From Pseudoalteromonas sp. S2755 (lineage in GTDB: Bacteria; Pseudomonadota; Gammaproteobacteria; Enterobacterales; Alteromonadaceae), in contig NZ_PNDS01000019.1 in the NCBI RefSeq assembly GCF_005886535.1, positions 1-36,730 on the forward strand: a DNA stretch of 36,730 bases, in the 5' to 3' direction. The first letter of the stretch is position 1. Every line of letters starts with the position of its first letter. Under the pieces are notes generated by a model. It worked only from the letters and a program-made list of their open reading frames with translations, was not told the origin of the DNA and searched no databases. The position numbers were made by a program, and so were the translations under genes. This document shows positions 33,260 to 36,730 of this stretch, piece by piece.

Positions 33260-35473
33260 TCAAATATTTTTAATATCAAAAATGGTTGCATCAATAGCTT
33301 CTTTTACCTCTGTACCCGAGACTTTCTGCTGTACACCAATATATTCGATAGGGTTGTCAATAAAATCTTCCATTTCAATAGCGCTCTCATACTCATCAAG
33401 CATTTTACTCAACTCTTTAACCTGCTCGTTAAACTTAGCCTCATTTGGGTCACCATATTTCGGGTCAGCTATATATTCTGTTAGTTTCTTCTCGTAATTC
33501 TTAAAAATTGAATCCATATAGGCTCTTGAGCCTTGCTGAGCACGCTTTGTTCCGGCCATTCGACTCCCCCAAGTTGCAATACCACCTTTGGCTTCAATAA
33601 CTAGGAGTCTACCGTCTTCGGTTTGATATAATTGGTCAAATTGTCCTTGCTTACCATCTGTGAGTAACTTTGACCTCAGTGGTGTTGCTCCTGGGTAATT
33701 TTGTTCTACGAAGATCCGGGCGGCTTCTTCACCCAGCTCTTCACTGGCTGCACGCATATCTTTATATGCTGCTTTAAGGTGCTCTGCATTACCAGACTTT
33801 AATGCGGCATCGCGTTTGGCGATGGCTTGATTTCTTTGTGCTTCTAGCGTCCTAAGCTTTTGTTTTGCCGCTGGAGTGAGAGATTTGTGGTCAACCTTCA
33901 AGCGTTGCAAGACTTTATTAGGTGTATCAATTCTATTCGAAGCGAAAACAATTTGGCCGTCAACATACTGCAATTGGTCACTGACCGTTTGGTTTCGTCT
34001 TGTTATATACGGTTTTCCATCTCGTAATGCAACCCGGTAATTATTCTTTACATGCTCTGGGGCATCACTTAAAAAGTCATCCAATAATATTTGAACATGT
34101 GTCCTAGGGTTAACTTTTAATGCAACTGAGGCGGGTGCGACAGACTCAATTCTTTTAACGTCGTCAATGTCGGTTTCGACCTTTGAGATCCGGTCTAATT
34201 GTACTTTTTCAGTTGTACCCGAGCGAGTGTAATTTAAGCGTTTTAATTTGGTGGCTTGAGTGAGCTTTTCCAATGCGCGGGTTGCTTTAACAAAGTAATT
34301 GGATTTAGCGATAGCAGAAACCACTGCACCACTACCAAAGGTGGCAAGGGCAAGCAGTATTTCAAACGACAAGCGACCAGCCATTCTGGTGCGTTCAACA
34401 CTGGAATGAGCATTAAAGTAACGTGCTGGGAAATTTGCAAGTAAAGTACGCGCTTCTTCATCTTCTGCAATAATAACTAATGTTTCAAACGCTTCAACGA
34501 TGCCATTAATAGACTCTGAGGCAGTTGACATAATTTGCTGTAACTCTGCTCGCATAGCTTCCACATCGCCAGTTGCAAGGTGGCCCAAAATACGGAAAGT
34601 TGCTGCGCCAACATCATAAATTGCTCCAGCTGTGCCTTCTACTAAGTCTGCAACTCCCGTTACAATGCTTTCTCCTTGCTGATAAAGCCCGTATAAGAAA
34701 GCACCGCTATAGATAAGTCCTTGCAGTCCAAGGTTTTCGTCATCAATCAGGCGCTCTTGAATTTCAGCTTGCTTGCGGATTTCTGCAACCATTTGGTCAA
34801 GGGCCGTGCGAAGCTCTTGGCGTAACGAGATAATCTTCTCTTCGTCTTCGCCGATATAACTCACGGTATAATTCCCTGAGGGCACATCAATGATTTCTGC
34901 GGTACCGCCACTAAGCTGGCCTGTGTATCTTTTGCCGTTATCCATCACGACTTCGTAATCAATGTCTTCTACTGGTGTGCCATCGCTATAAAAATACGAA
35001 AGGTCAATGGTTTTATCAGCAAGTGATGCCACGCCATCAGCGGTTAACGACAAGCGTTGATTTTCAGCTAAATGTGCTATTTGCGGCACACTCGGCATCG
35101 TGGCGCTTTGTTTACCACCAATATCTTGCTCCATGCTACCGTCAAACACGGTCATGGCTTTGCCTTTTAAGGTCAGTAACTTGTCTGCAAAGATGTTGAC
35201 GTTACCACTTGAGTCAATGCTGATTTCACTGCCGCCATTGGCAAGAGTGAGGTTGCCAGAGCCACTGCCTTTAATCGTGATATTACCTTGGCTTTGAATG
35301 ATTTGACTTCCCGCGGGAGCGGTGATGGTGAGGTTGTTGTCTGCCTTGAGGTTGATATCGCTTTGGATAACACTGCGATGGCTGCGGCCCGCCTTAAGGG
35401 TGATATTTTGTTCGGCGCTGACGTCAATTTGATTGGCGGTGACGTCTAGGTTGGTTGCTGCATCAGCAATCAC
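33260..35473 (-). CDS. Orphan VgrG-tip / PD-(D/E)XK nuclease toxin fragment
   Basis: 737 residues in the frame from GTG 35473; the frame is open as far as 35509 but there is no ribosome-binding site, so the true N-terminus is probably lost. Residues 1-125 are the beta-helical C-terminus of a VgrG spike (QNITLKAGRSHRS, NLTITAPAGSQII, GKAMTVFDGSMEQDIGG). About 155-215 is a transthyretin-like linker (DGTPVEDIDYEVV, VPSGNYTVSYIGED). Then comes a helical/hydrophobic region (about 250-405, with LSFEILLALATFGSGAVV). The C-terminus (about 600-737) is nuclease-like with D613 and the E-x-K motif IEAKGG (E627, K629). Known evolved VgrG effectors have this order, so it would be a DNA-degrading type VI effector if joined to a VgrG. 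It sits between two immunity genes. Confidence 0.75.
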   Translation of the reverse strand: MIADAATNLDVTANQIDVSAEQNITLKAGRSHRSVIQSDINLKADNNLTITAPAGSQIIQSQGNITIKGSGSGNLTLANGGSEISIDSSGNVNIFADKLLTLKGKAMTVFDGSMEQDIGGKQSATMPSVPQIAHLAENQRLSLTADGVASLADKTIDLSYFYSDGTPVEDIDYEVVMDNGKRYTGQLSGGTAEIIDVPSGNYTVSYIGEDEEKIISLRQELRTALDQMVAEIRKQAEIQERLIDDENLGLQGLIYSGAFLYGLYQQGESIVTGVADLVEGTAGAIYDVGAATFRILGHLATGDVEAMRAELQQIMSTASESINGIVEAFETLVIIAEDEEARTLLANFPARYFNAHSSVERTRMAGRLSFEILLALATFGSGAVVSAIAKSNYFVKATRALEKLTQATKLKRLNYTRSGTTEKVQLDRISKVETDIDDVKRIESVAPASVALKVNPRTHVQILLDDFLSDAPEHVKNNYRVALRDGKPYITRRNQTVSDQLQYVDGQIVFASNRIDTPNKVLQRLKVDHKSLTPAAKQKLRTLEAQRNQAIAKRDAALKSGNAEHLKAAYKDMRAASEELGEEAARIFVEQNYPGATPLRSKLLTDGKQGQFDQLYQTEDGRLLVIEAKGGIATWGSRMAGTKRAQQGSRAYMDSIFKNYEKKLTEYIADPKYGDPNEAKFNEQVKELSKMLDEYESAIEMEDFIDNPIEYIGVQQKVSGTEVKEAIDATIFDIKNI

Positions 35474-35500
35474 CGACTTTTTACTATTTAGATGGGAAGG

Positions 35501-35529
35501 GTTGTAAAGCTAACTACTAGCTTTACAAC
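35501..35529. repeat. Perfect 12-bp inverted repeat at the SUKH/orphan-toxin junction
   Basis: GTTGTAAAGCTA (35501-35512) and TAGCTTTACAAC (35518-35529), five-base loop. It follows the SUKH gene stop and precedes the orphan toxin frame, whose upstream stop codon lies inside it. It could terminate the toxin/SUKH transcript, though a T-tract is absent, or mark the recombination point where the tail was displaced. Confidence 0.7.
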
Positions 35530-35541
35530 TCAGTTAGAAAA

Positions 35542-36003
35542 TTAGGAAACGTTAAAGCCTGCTAAGAAGTCAGTAAATGATGGAGCAAGTATATCTACAT
35601 TTTCATAGTCGGGATCGGCACCTTCATCAACTTGCTTATCTTTCCACCATATGAATACTCCTCCTTTCTGCGCGCCATCTACACCAATGCAAATAACATT
35701 ACCAACACCATCATTACCAATAGGCAGTAGCTCTTCAGGAATCCTATCGCAATAAATAGAGAACATAGTTAACAAATCAAAGCTAGTATCATTTTTACCA
35801 ATTCCAAATAAAACATTAATGTCAAAGTCAAAAAGTAATTCACCGTCAGAATTTTGTTTAGTAAACTGATTTTTAGTAGGCTGACCACCATTAAACTTTA
35901 GAAGAAAATCAACATATTCTTTGGGGAACTGAAGTTCAAGTTCATGACAGAGCTCTTGAATCTCAAGTAAGCTTGTTTTTGGATAACTGTTTTCAAAGTT
36001 CAT
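35542..36003 (-). CDS. SMI1/KNR4 (SUKH) family immunity protein
   Basis: A 153-residue SUKH-fold protein: N-terminal helices with ELELQFPKEYVDFLLKFNGG (about 21-40, the family signature P-x-x-Y-x-x-F-L-x-x-NGG), a central strand region (LLFDFDINVLFGIG) and a conserved strand pair (LPIGNDGVGNVICIGVDG, about 98-115). It begins 9 bases after the stop of the WHH nuclease toxin and should neutralise it. SUKH proteins commonly pair with HNH/WHH nucleases, which fits well. Confidence 0.87.
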   Translation of the reverse strand: MNFENSYPKTSLLEIQELCHELELQFPKEYVDFLLKFNGGQPTKNQFTKQNSDGELLFDFDINVLFGIGKNDTSFDLLTMFSIYCDRIPEELLPIGNDGVGNVICIGVDGAQKGGVFIWWKDKQVDEGADPDYENVDILAPSFTDFLAGFNVS

Positions 36004-36012
36004 TCTAATTTC

Positions 36013-36730
36013 CTAAAATGAGTAAGTATTTCGACCGCCAGAGTGACCCACTGTTGAGTGTAAGTCACTTGGAATTAATTGCAGCTTTGTGGAGTTCTCT
36101 ACATGATGCCAGGTATGTGTCGACGGTTGCTTCCAAGCTGGATCTATATTTTCCATCAATTGATTCGCGTTTCTCATGTCCAGCTGTGAACCTGATGTTC
36201 CTCTACCGGATGTAGGGTCTGGGTTTAATTTTTTTATATCAACCTCTACAAGATAACCTTTATACTTCATAATATAAGGTCTGAAATCCGCAAAACCTTT
36301 TTCGGTAAAGTTAACACCATCAGGATACTTTTCAGCAAGCTCTTTTAATTTTAACTCTCTGATTTTCCTTTTTCTTGGCTGCATTGCATCTAGCCTTTGT
36401 TTCAAGATCGTATTTTTATGTATATCTAAACTGTAGTTTTGTCCTGCAAATTCTGCGTTCCGAGGGGGCTTTCCATCAATAAGTTGTAATTTATTGTCTT
36501 TACGGTTAGTTAATTTGGGTTTTGTTTTATCAGTTTGAGTTGTTCCAGCCCCCGGCAGCTCATTCCCTTTTGGCGGCTCCAATTCATCGGCTTTGGCTTT
36601 GGTGGGCTTGTCGGTAACGCCTCGAATTGGTGGTTGGCCTTGATATTCATCCAGCGCTTTATTAACTCGCTGTCCGATTTCTTGGGCGGCTTGTTGCATA
36701 TGCTTGTCGATTTTGGGGGTGAGCGATTTT
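36013..36730 (-). CDS. C-terminus of a polymorphic toxin with WHH (HNH-type) nuclease domain, 5' end outside window
   Basis: The frame is open to the right edge (SLTPKIDKHMQQAAQEIGQ), so this is only the tail of a larger effector. A Pro/Thr/Lys-rich linker (GNELPGAGTTQTDKTKPK) leads to a C-terminal nuclease of about 130 residues: YSLDIHKNTILKQRLD, FADFRPYIMKYKGYLVEVDI, and the active-site stretch TWHHVENSTKLQLIPSDLHS followed by VGHSGG. The WHH motif (W197-H199 counting from the ATG at 36699) and the DLH...GHSGG element define the WHH branch of the HNH/ENDO VII nucleases. The delivery domain (VgrG, Rhs, PAAR or other) is not visible. The SUKH immunity gene follows after 9 bases. Confidence 0.85.
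   Translation of the reverse strand, partial: KSLTPKIDKHMQQAAQEIGQRVNKALDEYQGQPPIRGVTDKPTKAKADELEPPKGNELPGAGTTQTDKTKPKLTNRKDNKLQLIDGKPPRNAEFAGQNYSLDIHKNTILKQRLDAMQPRKRKIRELKLKELAEKYPDGVNFTEKGFADFRPYIMKYKGYLVEVDIKKLNPDPTSGRGTSGSQLDMRNANQLMENIDPAWKQPSTHTWHHVENSTKLQLIPSDLHSTVGHSGGRNTYSF

Overview
This window looks like a chromosomal segment of a marine gammaproteobacterium, most likely Pseudoalteromonas or a close relative. That is inferred from the mix of AsnS, FKBP22-type FklB, TrhO, a long Sua5-type TsaC, two RND pumps, a DUF5666 lipoprotein, and from the moderate, slightly AT-rich composition. No ribosomal marker is present, so the genus is an inference.

Layout. Bases 1-545 hold two decayed reading frames. 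Bases 573-5439 encode two lipoproteins: an acidic ten-repeat DUF5666 protein and a CpdB/5'-nucleotidase-type phosphoesterase. Bases 5765-9931 are an adaptor-permease RND operon, followed by a patatin-like phospholipase and, on the minus strand, a DEAD-box helicase/CvfB-like S1 protein pair. Then come trhO, a Sad-like succinate-semialdehyde dehydrogenase and Sua5. A second RND operon (17399-21511) has three CTTTAC boxes at exact 10-bp spacing (CpxR-like) just upstream of a promoter. Two small membrane proteins flank tRNA-Ser(UGA). fklB and asnS converge on a shared terminator, and a small P-loop kinase follows.

The accessory part starts at about 25.6 kb. A 69-codon N-terminal remnant of an integron integrase (minus strand) still has its ribosome-binding site and a consensus LexA box. 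Opposite it, as in an integron, lie plus-strand genes: an 826-aa SIR2-STAND NTPase-TPR protein and a 200-aa HEPN/AbiU2-like protein, ending in a recognisable attC site that contains the HEPN stop codon. These two genes therefore look like one unusually large (about 3.2 kb), two-gene integron cassette carrying a candidate anti-phage abortive-infection system. A 101-aa unknown cassette gene follows, then the front part of another attC. The array is cut by a truncated IS30-family element, itself cut by a complete IS5-like element.

Beyond the insertion sequences (32.4-36.7 kb, minus strand) is a polymorphic-toxin tail array. Reading in the direction of transcription it holds the C-terminus of a WHH/HNH nuclease toxin running off the window, its SUKH (SMI1/KNR4) immunity protein, an orphan VgrG-tip fragment fused to a PD-(D/E)XK nuclease toxin, and an Imm49-like immunity protein. 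The orphan tip lacks the N-terminal delivery part and a ribosome-binding site, as expected of a displaced type VI effector tail.

The most interesting system is the SIR2-STAND plus HEPN cassette held beside a dead integrase. The orphan toxin array and the CpxR-like boxes come next.
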